Position numbers and translations under genes: made by a program. The notes under the pieces are model-generated. The model saw nothing but the letters and a program-made list of their open reading frames with translations, had not been told where the DNA came from and ran no database searches. Positions 1-7,667 of a stretch of 64,000 nt of DNA are shown one piece after another. The DNA comes from Chryseobacterium sp. BLS98 (lineage in GTDB: Bacteria > Bacteroidota > Bacteroidia > Flavobacteriales > Weeksellaceae): assembly GCF_001045445.1 (NCBI RefSeq), contig NZ_LFNF01000002.1, forward strand, positions 1,116,001-1,180,000. Reading direction: 5' to 3'. Each line of letters opens with the position of its first letter. The stretch's first letter is position 1.

Positions 1-1
1 A

Positions 2-463
2 GGGGTATATGTTGGAGGAAAATGTCCCAATACATTTGATGAAATTGATATTTCAAACCTTCAACAATTTGAAAATATAAGTAAAGGTAATACTGTATCT
101 ATCCAACACTTAACAGCAACAGCAACTGAACAAGTGGAGACTAAAGGAAACCCTTATTTAATCGTTTTCATTAACAAATCTAACCGCTGTTTCACAAGCT
201 ATAGATTTAGATTTATCAATAGTCCGAATTGGACCTCCTGGACAAGCATCAATATTTGTAGAACATGCAATTTAGGTTCAATACAGGATTGTTTTAATTC
301 AAGACAATGGAAAGATTTATTTGTTATTGATTGTTCTGCTGGCGCGTTTGAACTTGAAATTAGAACTGACAAAAATCCACAAGGAGAATATTTTTTAATT
401 CAGTCGGACACTTATGTACCAGACTGCACAAAAGCAGGCGGGGTCGTTTCTTGGGAAGAATAA
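2..463 (+). CDS. Hypothetical protein, 5' end cut by window edge
   Basis: The frame is open from the first bases of the window to the TAA at 461-463, so this is the C-terminal ~153 residues of a longer protein. A GTG at 134 is in frame, but the reading frame continues cleanly upstream of it, so 134 is probably not the start. The visible part is rich in Cys (KCPNTF, NRCF, ICRTCN, DCFN, DCSAG, PDCTK) and in Trp/Phe/Tyr, with alternating polar/hydrophobic stretches suggesting a beta-rich domain. No family was recognised and no function is proposed. A cassette-like repeat starts about 5 nt after the stop codon and an intrinsic terminator follows at 634-666. Confidence 0.6.
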   Translation, partial: GVYVGGKCPNTFDEIDISNLQQFENISKGNTVSIQHLTATATEQVETKGNPYLIVFINKSNRCFTSYRFRFINSPNWTSWTSINICRTCNLGSIQDCFNSRQWKDLFVIDCSAGAFELEIRTDKNPQGEYFLIQSDTYVPDCTKAGGVVSWEE

Positions 464-467
464 ACCC

Positions 468-545
468 GCCACCAACAAGGTATTGCCAAAGCAGGCTGCA
501 GGAATTCTATTGAACATTTTGCCATACTAACGAACAATTGTATCT
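468..545 (+). repeat. Cassette-like degenerate dispersed repeat, copy A
   Basis: Directly after the stop of the first gene. It shares an ordered set of words with 3291-3420: CCAACA, then GTATT, then CAAA followed by a GC-rich GCAGG/GCGGG, then TTGAAC. It ends with ACTAACGAACA. Repeats of this general pattern after short hypothetical genes are, from memory, common in Bacteroidota and look attC-like. That resemblance is inference. Confidence 0.45.
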
Positions 546-633
546 GAAGTGAAAAAACACGAGCCAGCTATGAAAATACGTGATAAAGTACCGGGAATGT
601 TGTACCTGTTGTCGCTGAAACAATTTAATATAC

Positions 634-666
634 ATCCGCTCTATTATTCTATAGGGCGGATTTTTT
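634..666 (+). terminator. Intrinsic terminator after the first gene
   Basis: An 11-bp stem (ATCCGCTCTAT with ATAGGGCGGAT, one G-T pair) with a 6-nt loop is followed by a run of T at 661-666. It lies between the partial first gene and the hydrolase gene at 696. Confidence 0.75.
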
Positions 667-670
667 GTAT

Positions 671-678
671 TATATTTG
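671..678 (+). promoter_or_regulatory. TAnnTTTG -7 box for the hydrolase gene
   Basis: TATATTTG matches the Bacteroidota -7 consensus TAnnTTTG and ends 18 nt before the ATG at 696. No clear -33 TTTG is seen at the usual spacing. Confidence 0.4.
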
Positions 679-695
679 ACAACTAACCATGATCT

Positions 696-1610
696 ATGAA
701 AATCTACTCTTTTTCTGACTTATATTTCTGGCTGTTATTGATAGCTTTACCACAAATTGTATTTTCCCAATCAACCGACTTTACCGTTCAGGATGTAAAG
801 TTTGAAAGCCAGGGTATCACTCTCGCAGGCTCAGTTTTACAACCTAAAAACCCCTTTGCAGCAGTTGTCATTGTTCACGGATCCGATCCGGTAAAAAGAG
901 AAATGGAATTCGCAAAGCGTCTTGCCAAAGAAGGCATTGCTGTATTCACATACGACAAACGTGGAGTTGGAGAATCTGGTGGTGTATACGTAGGGCCATC
1001 TGTTGGCACCAATAATATTGACCCTACTAATCTTACTTTATTGGCTCACGATGCCAATGCAGCAGTAAAAACATTTAGAAACTATTTAAAAGATAAAAAA
1101 ACACCCATTGGAATAGTAGGTTTCAGTCAGGCAGGATGGATCATCCCTATTGCTGCAAGCAAAAATCCACAAATTGATTTTATTGTTTTATTTAGCTGCC
1201 CTACCATTACAACTCTGGAACAGCTCCGGTTTCAGTTTTATACTAATGGGAACAATAGCTTTTGGGAAAATCATACGGAAGCAGATGCCATTGAACATAC
1301 CAGAAATGATCCCGACAGGTATCAGTTTGTGGCAACTGACCCAAAAACCTCTTTGAATACGCTTTCAATTCCCGGGCTTTGGCTTTTCGGTGAAAAAGAC
1401 ATACAGATTCCGGTAAAATTGTGTATAGAGCAATTGAATACCCTTAAAGTTCAGGGCAAACCTTTTGAATACACTCTTTTTTCTAAACTGGGGCACAATA
1501 CTTCTTCCAGCGATGATACGGCTCCTGTTCATATTGCTGTACAATGGATGAAGCAGAAAGCCCTATTAAAAAATCTGAATCTTCAAAATAAAAACCAAAA
1601 ACAACATTAA
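696..1610 (+). CDS. Secreted/periplasmic alpha/beta hydrolase
   Basis: 304 aa. Residues 1-25 form a signal peptide ending in FSQ, so the enzyme acts in the periplasm or outside. The core has the alpha/beta-hydrolase order: an oxyanion-hole region VIVHGSD (about 58-64), a YDKRGVGES turn (86-94), the nucleophile elbow GFSQAG with Ser144, a likely acid in GEKD (Asp235) and LGHN with His267. It resembles the dienelactone-hydrolase/BAAT-type hydrolases often annotated only as alpha/beta hydrolase. The substrate cannot be read from sequence. It has its own -7 box at 671. The next gene's preferred start is 73 nt after this stop. Confidence 0.85.
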   Translation: MKIYSFSDLYFWLLLIALPQIVFSQSTDFTVQDVKFESQGITLAGSVLQPKNPFAAVVIVHGSDPVKREMEFAKRLAKEGIAVFTYDKRGVGESGGVYVGPSVGTNNIDPTNLTLLAHDANAAVKTFRNYLKDKKTPIGIVGFSQAGWIIPIAASKNPQIDFIVLFSCPTITTLEQLRFQFYTNGNNSFWENHTEADAIEHTRNDPDRYQFVATDPKTSLNTLSIPGLWLFGEKDIQIPVKLCIEQLNTLKVQGKPFEYTLFSKLGHNTSSSDDTAPVHIAVQWMKQKALLKNLNLQNKNQKQH

Positions 1611-1683
1611 CGTAATGGATATTCGACAATACTCTTTCTCCCGTGTAACATTTCTATACAAAATTGCGTTTAAAATCAAAAAA

Positions 1684-2916
1684 ATGAATTTCAAAGTTTT
1701 AACTATTATTTTTCTTTTAATAATTTCTAATTTTTCTTTCGGGCAAAACAATTTTTCAGAAAGTCCATTAAATGCAGTTTTTGAAACCCGGGATTTTACC
1801 AATTTTTGGAGAGCATTTGACAAAATGGAAACTTCAAAAGAAAATCCATTTAAAGAGTATTTACAAAACGGTTCTGTTGGTTTAAAGGCATTTCCTTACA
1901 GAGTAATGAGCGCAGATTCTTTATATGCTCATGTTAAAAGAAAAAAATCTGAATACGAAATTACACGAAATATAATCAATGACATCCCATCGAAAGAAAA
2001 AAGGTTACGGGCCATTTATAGCGCTCTGAAATATTGGTATCCTGAAGCTAAGTTTCCACCCATTTATTTGGTTTATGGTTTAGGATATTCAGGAGGAACC
2101 TCTACAAATGACGGGTTAATTATTGGAACTGAAGTCATAAAAAATCTTGATGGTCTTCCCGCACTTGCTGCTCACGAATTAATTCACTTTCAGCAAAATG
2201 TTGAGGGAGAACAAACTTTACTGAAACAATCCTTATTAGAAGGAGGAGCAGATTTTATTGGAGAACTTATTTCGGGGGAAAATATAAATTCTGCCCGCTT
2301 CCAATATGGAGATAAACATCTTGACAAACTATGTAAGGAATTTGTCAGCAGACTAAAAAGCGAAGATACACAAGACTGGCTGTATCAAACATCAAAAAAA
2401 GATGACCGCCCCAACGATTTAGGATATTGGATGGGATATAAAATTGTGGAAGCCTATTTTAATAAACAAGAAGATAAGAAAAAGGCTATTGATGATATTC
2501 TACACATAAAAGATCCAATGCAATTTTTGAAAGAAAGTGGCTTTTTAAGTTCATATATTGAAAGTTATCAAAAATCTAAAAATGAAGATTCCGATAAATT
2601 CTATCAAATATTTTCAGATGAAGTTTATAAGGTATCCATCACTGTAAAAGTTCCTCATAAAGAAGATGAAATTTATATCACCGGAAATCAGGAAGAATTA
2701 GGAAAATGGATTCCTAATAAGATAAAACTGAATAAAAAAAGTGATTATGAAAGAATAATAACCCTAAAATTACACACCCCGGCAAAATTTAAATTCACGA
2801 AAGGAAGTTGGGAAAATCAAGCTGAAGTTTCAGGAATAGAAAAAGGCAGTAATATTTCTTTAGAAGCATTAAAACCTAATACAAAAGTAAAATATGAGAT
2901 CATCAATTGGTTTTAG
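1684..2916 (+). CDS. Predicted Zn-dependent protease with C-terminal starch-binding-like domain
   Basis: An open frame begins at 1615, but ATG 1684 is preferred because it starts a clean signal peptide (about 20 residues, ending SFGQ), giving 410 aa. A HELIH zinc motif (His164, Glu165, His168 from this start) sits in a helical domain of the DUF2268/gluzincin type, followed by LLEGGAD, which could supply a third ligand. From about residue 314 to the end there is a beta-sandwich resembling CBM20/glycogen-binding E-set domains (YITGNQEELGKW, then KFKFTKGSW). This layout suggests a secreted metallopeptidase with a carbohydrate- or protein-binding tail. The substrate is unknown. Confidence 0.7.
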   Translation: MNFKVLTIIFLLIISNFSFGQNNFSESPLNAVFETRDFTNFWRAFDKMETSKENPFKEYLQNGSVGLKAFPYRVMSADSLYAHVKRKKSEYEITRNIINDIPSKEKRLRAIYSALKYWYPEAKFPPIYLVYGLGYSGGTSTNDGLIIGTEVIKNLDGLPALAAHELIHFQQNVEGEQTLLKQSLLEGGADFIGELISGENINSARFQYGDKHLDKLCKEFVSRLKSEDTQDWLYQTSKKDDRPNDLGYWMGYKIVEAYFNKQEDKKKAIDDILHIKDPMQFLKESGFLSSYIESYQKSKNEDSDKFYQIFSDEVYKVSITVKVPHKEDEIYITGNQEELGKWIPNKIKLNKKSDYERIITLKLHTPAKFKFTKGSWENQAEVSGIEKGSNISLEALKPNTKVKYEIINWF

Positions 2917-2986
2917 AACCGCATATTCCTTCTAATCTTCTATATTCACAATTCAATAAAATGCTAATAAAAACTTATTTAATGTA

Positions 2987-3283
2987 ATGGCACTTCCAAA
3001 AAAAACATCAAGATTAATTATCGTTGAAAACATTAAATATTGTTGGATAGCTACTGGAAATGATAATATTATAAATTTAATTATCTGTTTACAAGAAAAT
3101 TCAGGGCAAAAATTACTAATGAATTTCGATTACATTCAAAACGAAAATCAAGAAGTTATAGATACTCAAATTACTCCATCAATTGTAGAGAAAGCAATTA
3201 AATATGGATTAAAACAAGGATGGGAACCTAATAATAAACAAAAGGATTTAAATCTTTGCAACGTAAAATTTTCAGAACTATAA
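2987..3283 (+). CDS. Small conserved hypothetical protein, cassette-type
   Basis: 98 aa, no signal peptide or membrane segment. The pattern (ALPKKTSRLI near the start, a central beta-rich part, then TPSIVEKAIKYGL and GWEP near the end) resembles a small family of conserved hypothetical proteins seen, from memory, in many bacteria and sometimes in gene cassettes. Function unknown. A degenerate repeat with attC-like traits begins 8 nt after the stop codon, as it does after the first gene in the window, so this may be a mobile-type unit. Confidence 0.6.
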   Translation: MALPKKTSRLIIVENIKYCWIATGNDNIINLIICLQENSGQKLLMNFDYIQNENQEVIDTQITPSIVEKAIKYGLKQGWEPNNKQKDLNLCNVKFSEL

Positions 3284-3290
3284 AAAACTT

Positions 3291-3420
3291 CTGCCAACAT
3301 TGTATTCGCAAAACGCGGGGTTAAATCCTAGTTGAACTTTCACTTGCAACTGCTTTCGAATTCTGCAAAGAACATAGTGGTATAACGGTCAGCGACCGAG
3401 GCAATTAATATACTAACCGT
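3291..3420 (+). repeat. Cassette-like degenerate dispersed repeat, copy B
   Basis: It shares CCAACA, GTATT, CAAA, GCGGGG and TTGAAC in the same order and spacing as 468-545. It also contains a small hairpin (CGGTC-AGC-GACCG at 3386-3398) and outer arms AACGGT (3384-3389) and ACCGTT (3416-3421). Its outer/inner inverted arms recall attC geometry, but no canonical attC core was confirmed. Confidence 0.45.
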
Positions 3421-3491
3421 TCTATTTTTTTTCATTTCAAAACAATTACTTAAGTTTACAGGTTCTTCTAACTTCAAAAAACACTTTCACA

Positions 3492-3917
3492 ATGGAAAAC
3501 AAAAAAGACGGGAAAATTCTTGATAAGGGTCCATTCTACCATGGTACAAAAGCTGATTTACAGATTGGGGATTTGCTCAGTGCCGGATTCCAATCGAATT
3601 ATTATCCTGAGATTACCATGAATCATATTTACTTTACGGCGTTACAAAACGGGGCGGGACTGGCCGCTGCACTGGCAAAAGGAGATGGTCATGAACGTAT
3701 TTATATCGTAGAACCGACAGGAGAATTTGAAAATGATCCTAACGTAACCGATAAAAAGTTTCCGGGAAACCCTACCCGATCCTACCGAAGTACAGTACCC
3801 TTAAAAATTGTTGGAGAAATAACAGAATGGATTAAACTCACTGATGGAGAGCTCCAAAACTGGCGGGAAAGAATCGCGAGACTTCGGGAAAATCCAGATG
3901 CTGAAATTATCAATTAA
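3492..3917 (+). CDS. arr: Divergent NAD+-rifampicin ADP-ribosyltransferase (Arr), copy 1
   Basis: 141 aa, a normal length for Arr enzymes, which inactivate rifamycins by ADP-ribosylation. It has the family words FYHGTKADL (near 17-25), RIYIVEPTG, NDPNVTDKKFPGNPT and SYRS. It is more diverged than the second copy at 8212: the WGAEL helix is replaced by LAAAL, and the acidic EDDPN motif, in which an Asp is implicated in catalysis, reads ENDPN. The fold is clear, but activity on rifampicin is less certain than for copy 2. It lies just after cassette-like repeat B and is followed by two hairpins. Confidence 0.85.
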   Translation: MENKKDGKILDKGPFYHGTKADLQIGDLLSAGFQSNYYPEITMNHIYFTALQNGAGLAAALAKGDGHERIYIVEPTGEFENDPNVTDKKFPGNPTRSYRSTVPLKIVGEITEWIKLTDGELQNWRERIARLRENPDAEIIN

Positions 3918-3968
3918 GATCCTAATTTAACTTTGTTAAAAATCTATCCTACAGATGAAAAAAACTTT

Positions 3969-4017
3969 GAATTCCCCTCGCTACCGTACGAATACTTTCG
4001 TGTGTTAGCGAGGGAAT
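3969..4017. repeat. Large imperfect palindrome
   Basis: Two arms of about 23 nt pair imperfectly: ATTCCCCTCGCTA with TAGCGAGGGAAT at the base, and ACGAA with TTCGT near the loop. There is no T-tract, so it is not a typical terminator. It may be a dispersed palindromic (REP/MITE-like) element. Confidence 0.5.
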
Positions 4018-4054
4018 CTATGATAACCTACCGGAAAATATACTAAACCCATAT

Positions 4055-4078
4055 ATTCATCTTACCAAGATGCTGAAT
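4055..4078. repeat. Small hairpin in the 3918-4223 gap
   Basis: ATTC-ATCTT-ACC-AAGAT-GCT-GAAT forms a 5-bp stem with a further 4 bp outside a bulge. Together with the larger palindrome at 3969 it fills much of the 306-nt gap between arr and the next gene. The rest of the gap is plain AT-rich sequence. Confidence 0.35.
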
Positions 4079-4223
4079 GCACCGTTCTTGAAAGAAAGAT
4101 AAAGACAACTCAACTTTAAAAAAGTTTCCTAACTTTTTGGAAAGTAAATTAAGTATTTTTATAACTATGTTATTTTTTCCTAGTCCCATTTATTAATTTA
4201 ATTTTACAAAAAAATTATACAAG

Positions 4224-4547
4224 ATGAAAATTGAATTACTTACAGAACTTTCATTTGAGAACGAAACTCCCCCAGAAATTATTGAAATAAACATTGATGA
4301 AAACTCATCGATTGGAGAACTCTTGTCTAAGGTTCATGAGCTGAGAAATATTCCCGCATACACAGAATTAAAATGGAAGGATACTATTGAAAAAGTGTCT
4401 TGCAGGTATTATTTCAAATCTGGGATTGAACTTGATGATTATACTGTGATTAAGAATTTAGATGAAAAAATTTATGATTTCCCTAAATATGGGGCTAGCG
4501 GAGAATTATTGATATTTATAAATGGAGAAACCGGACTTGTCAATTAA
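4224..4547 (+). CDS. Hypothetical protein, 107 aa
   Basis: A small acidic soluble protein, no signal peptide. The start (KIELLTELSF, then PEIIEINIDENSSIGELLSKVHEL) has the strand-strand-helix rhythm of a beta-grasp fold, but no diagnostic motif is present and the C-terminus lacks a Gly-Gly tail. It overlaps the next gene by 26 nt in another frame, so the two are almost certainly co-translated and may work together. No family recognised. Confidence 0.6.
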   Translation: MKIELLTELSFENETPPEIIEINIDENSSIGELLSKVHELRNIPAYTELKWKDTIEKVSCRYYFKSGIELDDYTVIKNLDEKIYDFPKYGASGELLIFINGETGLVN

Positions 4548-5232
4548 TTATATTTGGAGACAGAATCTCAACTGTTTGGAAATAGCAGACAATTTACGGC
4601 ATAAAAATCCTTTGGTAATCATCAAAGGGTTTCCACTACATGATGATGCACTACAGTCATTCATTAATCGCTTGGGAATAGCATTAAACGAAAAACGAAA
4701 TAGCAATGGCAAAGCAGTTTTTGATGTAAAAATAGCCCGTTATAATAATTTTTTCACGTCAATTGCCAACTCAAATTTAGCTTTCCCTTTACATACCGAC
4801 TGTGCTGATTTTGATTCAATTCCAAATACTATAGGTTTACTCTGTGTAGAACCTGCAAGTGAAGAACAGGGTACAAATAATTTTATGTTCCTCAGTAGCC
4901 TGCTAAAGCATTTATCAGAAGATGAAAAACAGAAACTGCTAAACAAAAAATGGAAATTCAGAAATCAGGAAAGAAGCATCTTAAAAATAGAAAACGGAAG
5001 TTATACAATATGTTATGATAGAATTACTATGGAATCCTTTTCAAAACTTAATAAATCCGAAATTGAGGAATTAAATAATTTTGATAAACTTTTCAAACAT
5101 CTTGCTTTCAATATTAGATTGGAAAAAGGAGATTTGATTTTATTTAGAAATGATTTGATGCTGCATGGTCGAAGTGCTATTGATATCAACTCCAATAGAT
5201 TATTAAAAAGAATCAGATTTACAATAAATTAA
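4522..5232 (+). CDS. TauD/TfdA-like Fe(II)/2-oxoglutarate dioxygenase
   Basis: 236 aa. The iron triad is visible: HTD (His91, Asp93) in FPLHTDCADF and the distal His215 in LMLHGR. Arg217 or a C-terminal Arg (KRIRF) could bind 2-oxoglutarate. VIIKGFPL near residue 32 corresponds to the N-terminal strand of the TauD/CsiD fold. Such enzymes hydroxylate or desaturate small molecules or peptide-bound amino acids. The start ATG 4522 lies inside the 3' end of the 107-aa gene, indicating translational coupling. The pairing with a small unknown protein hints at a dedicated substrate or carrier, but that is inference. Confidence 0.8.
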   Translation: MEKPDLSINYIWRQNLNCLEIADNLRHKNPLVIIKGFPLHDDALQSFINRLGIALNEKRNSNGKAVFDVKIARYNNFFTSIANSNLAFPLHTDCADFDSIPNTIGLLCVEPASEEQGTNNFMFLSSLLKHLSEDEKQKLLNKKWKFRNQERSILKIENGSYTICYDRITMESFSKLNKSEIEELNNFDKLFKHLAFNIRLEKGDLILFRNDLMLHGRSAIDINSNRLLKRIRFTIN

Positions 5233-5279
5233 GACGGCTTTCAAAGTTTAACAAACTTATTCAAAAACCTAAACTAATC

Positions 5280-6329
5280 ATGGCTTATTATAAACAGCTT
5301 TTCTTATTTCTCACTATTCTCCTACTTCCAATAAACAATATACCTTCCCAAACCAACAAGATCAATCAAATTGATTCTTTAATGAAACGTTCGAATCAAA
5401 CAGGAGCTTTCAATGGAAATGTTTTGGTTTCAAAAAACAAAAAAATCATTTACAATGCCTCTTTTGGCTTTACAGATGCCAAAAAAACAAAAAAATTAAC
5501 ACCAGATTACAGATTTCATATCGGTTCCATCACCAAAGAATTCAGTGGCGTGGTATTGATGCAATTACAGGAACAGGGAAAATTGAAAATAGAAGATCAT
5601 GTTTCCAAATACATCCCTGAATTACCAAAATGGGCTAATGAAGTTACTATAAAAGATCTGTTGCAATACACAAGCGGTATTCCCGACGTAAACTGGAAAA
5701 AAATTAAAAATGATAAAGATCTTTTTGATGGTCTTCAACTTGTGGATTCACTGGATTTCAAGCCCGGCACAAAATACGATTATAAAATCTATAATCTATT
5801 TTTACGTCAGTTCATTGTTGAAAGATTAGCAGGTATGAGCTTTAAAACGTATGTGGAAAAATTCATTTTCAAACCTTGCAAAATGAATTCTTCCATAATG
5901 ACTCCTTTTGAAAATGAAAAAAACATAGCCAGAGGATTTAATAATGATTTAGTGGCAGACAAAGAAGATCTGCCCATAACTGGCGCAACTTATCTAACCG
6001 CTAAAGATTTGCAGAAATGGTCAGACTGTCTTAATTCCAATAAAATAATGAGTGCGAGTTCGTTGTTTGAGCTGGGACAGCATTATGATCTGCCGGAAAC
6101 TGAATCAGCTCTGGGACAGGCAAAGTACATGAATAGGAAATTAGTTAAGCATTTACATGATGGAAGAGCCGGTAGCTATGAAGCCCTTCTGGTGTCTGAT
6201 GTGAATGAAAAGTTTACCATTATCCTTTTAGGAAATAATCATAACGGAAAGTTATTTGAAATTTCTGACGCCATTACAGCCATTTTGAAAAACGAAAAAC
6301 ATAGTTTTCATCAAAAAAACAATCCATAA
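5280..6329 (+). CDS. Serine hydrolase, class C beta-lactamase/PBP-like fold
   Basis: 349 aa with a signal peptide of about 24 residues (ending PSQ). The SxxK motif is GSITKEF (Ser83, Lys86), with the usual YTSGIPD loop (130-136) and a late HDG (293-295) in place of the HxG/KTG box. The YxN motif, expected in the KYDYKIYNLF region before the conserved ERLAG helix, reads Tyr-Lys-Ile (168-170), so the usual Asn is absent. The protein may be an esterase, a D-amino-acid peptidase or a non-canonical family member rather than a true beta-lactamase. Own transcription unit likely. Confidence 0.8.
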   Translation: MAYYKQLFLFLTILLLPINNIPSQTNKINQIDSLMKRSNQTGAFNGNVLVSKNKKIIYNASFGFTDAKKTKKLTPDYRFHIGSITKEFSGVVLMQLQEQGKLKIEDHVSKYIPELPKWANEVTIKDLLQYTSGIPDVNWKKIKNDKDLFDGLQLVDSLDFKPGTKYDYKIYNLFLRQFIVERLAGMSFKTYVEKFIFKPCKMNSSIMTPFENEKNIARGFNNDLVADKEDLPITGATYLTAKDLQKWSDCLNSNKIMSASSLFELGQHYDLPETESALGQAKYMNRKLVKHLHDGRAGSYEALLVSDVNEKFTIILLGNNHNGKLFEISDAITAILKNEKHSFHQKNNP

Positions 6330-6385
6330 AAGATGAAAAAACCTTTCCCTTACATTTTTGTTAATTATAATAATTGAATTGTATT

Positions 6386-6907
6386 TTGAAAAAAATAATT
6401 TTGATAAGCTGTATTGTTATAACATTGACTTTTCTTAACTATCCCATTCTTGATAGCGAAGGAATATCTTATCTTATTATTTTTACCTGTTTTGTTGCTA
6501 TTTGTTTTTCGGGGGCAAAAATATATTTTCCCAGGGATGAAGATTATGATTCTGTTGAAAAAGAAGCCAATCAATTAGAGAAATATAATGGCGATTTTCA
6601 ATATACAAATGATGGATTTTATAATAAACAGAAGACCCCGATGGAACTTATAAAGTGGGATGAAATTATTTCAGTGTATTCATTTAGTATCCCAATTTCA
6701 AATCATAAAAGAGAAACAGGTCTGGAAATAATTACTGACAAAAGTAGTTATGAATTCAATAGCCATTTACGTGGAATTGAAAAGTTAACCAATGAATTGT
6801 ATAACCATCTCCCAGATTGGGAATTAAATTCTCCAACTATTAGAATCAATAATTACGGACTTACAAAAACAAAACTGTATGAAAGACACCATGAAAAAGA
6901 CCTTTAA
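6386..6907 (+). CDS. Hypothetical membrane protein with possible PH-like domain
   Basis: No ATG is available. TTG 6386 (giving KKIILISC, 173 aa) is preferred over TTG 6374. Two hydrophobic segments (about residues 1-20 and 26-45) form a hairpin in the inner membrane. The soluble part has MELIKWDEIISVYSF, then a strand (LEIITDKSSYEFNS) and a closing helix (GIEKLTNELYNHLP), a layout like small bacterial PH-like membrane-anchored domains. An out-of-frame ATG at 6333 codes for a short hydrophobic peptide and stops, which may be a decayed former start. The 3' end overlaps the DUF2461 gene. Confidence 0.6.
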   Translation: MKKIILISCIVITLTFLNYPILDSEGISYLIIFTCFVAICFSGAKIYFPRDEDYDSVEKEANQLEKYNGDFQYTNDGFYNKQKTPMELIKWDEIISVYSFSIPISNHKRETGLEIITDKSSYEFNSHLRGIEKLTNELYNHLPDWELNSPTIRINNYGLTKTKLYERHHEKDL

Positions 6908-7550
6908 ATTCCTTAAACAGCTGGAAAAAAACAACACCCGAGAATGGTTTGCCCTGCACAAACCTGAATATGATGTGGTTGTCAAAGAAAATAAAGCGTT
7001 TTTTAATCATATCTATACCGAACTTCAGGAATACGATAATTTAAAAGGAATCCATATTTTCAGAATTTACAGGGATGTCCGGTTTTCCAAAGACCAGACA
7101 CCCTACAAAACCAATTTCGGAGTCGGATATTCCCGTTCAAAACCGATGCTGAGAGGTGGATATTATATTCATCTGGAGCCCGGCAACAGTTTCGTGGGAG
7201 GAGGATTCTGGGGACCTGATGCTAAAGACCTGCTCCGCATACGCAAGGAATTTGAAATCAGTACCGCAGAAATTGAAAAGATCACTTCCGAAGAAACATT
7301 TGTAAAATACTTCGGGCAAATTGAGGGAGACGCTGTAAAAACAGCTCCGAGAGGCTTTGAAAAAGATCATCCCGGTATAGATCTGATCCGGAAAAAGCAA
7401 TATGTTGTACGGCGGAAATTTACAGATAAGGAAGTACTGTCAGACGGATTTCAGAAAGAAGCACTTCTCACATTATTAGCCATGCGTCCTTTTTTTGATT
7501 ATATGAGTGAAGTTCTTACTACGGATTTAAATGGAGAACCTTTATCTTAA
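6891..7550 (+). CDS. DUF2461 domain-containing protein
   Basis: 219 aa from ATG 6891 (the upstream ATG 6879 adds only four residues). Diagnostic DUF2461/TIGR02453 features: FLKQLEKNNTREWF at the start, FRIYRDVRFSKDQTPYKTN in the middle, GGYYIHLEPG and FVGGGFWGP after it. This is a widespread bacterial and fungal family of unknown biochemical role, predicted cytoplasmic. The start lies within the 3' end of the upstream membrane protein gene, so the two are translationally linked. Confidence 0.9.
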   Translation: MKKTFKFLKQLEKNNTREWFALHKPEYDVVVKENKAFFNHIYTELQEYDNLKGIHIFRIYRDVRFSKDQTPYKTNFGVGYSRSKPMLRGGYYIHLEPGNSFVGGGFWGPDAKDLLRIRKEFEISTAEIEKITSEETFVKYFGQIEGDAVKTAPRGFEKDHPGIDLIRKKQYVVRRKFTDKEVLSDGFQKEALLTLLAMRPFFDYMSEVLTTDLNGEPLS

Positions 7551-7667
7551 AGCCTCTATAAAACATTGATGATGATTTCATTAAGATGTTTTCTGTTATT
7601 TTAAAATCCGGTTAATATTTTACTTATTTTTATCTCACCAAAATCACCAAACAAAATATTAATCATC

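Noticed and set aside
3284..3491. Genuine integron attC site
   Set aside because: Core-site sequences could not be confirmed and no integrase gene is in the window; reported only as cassette-like repeat.
4224..4547. Ubiquitin/ThiS-like sulfur carrier
   Set aside because: No C-terminal Gly-Gly and no ThiF/MoeB partner; only the general beta-grasp rhythm is suggestive.
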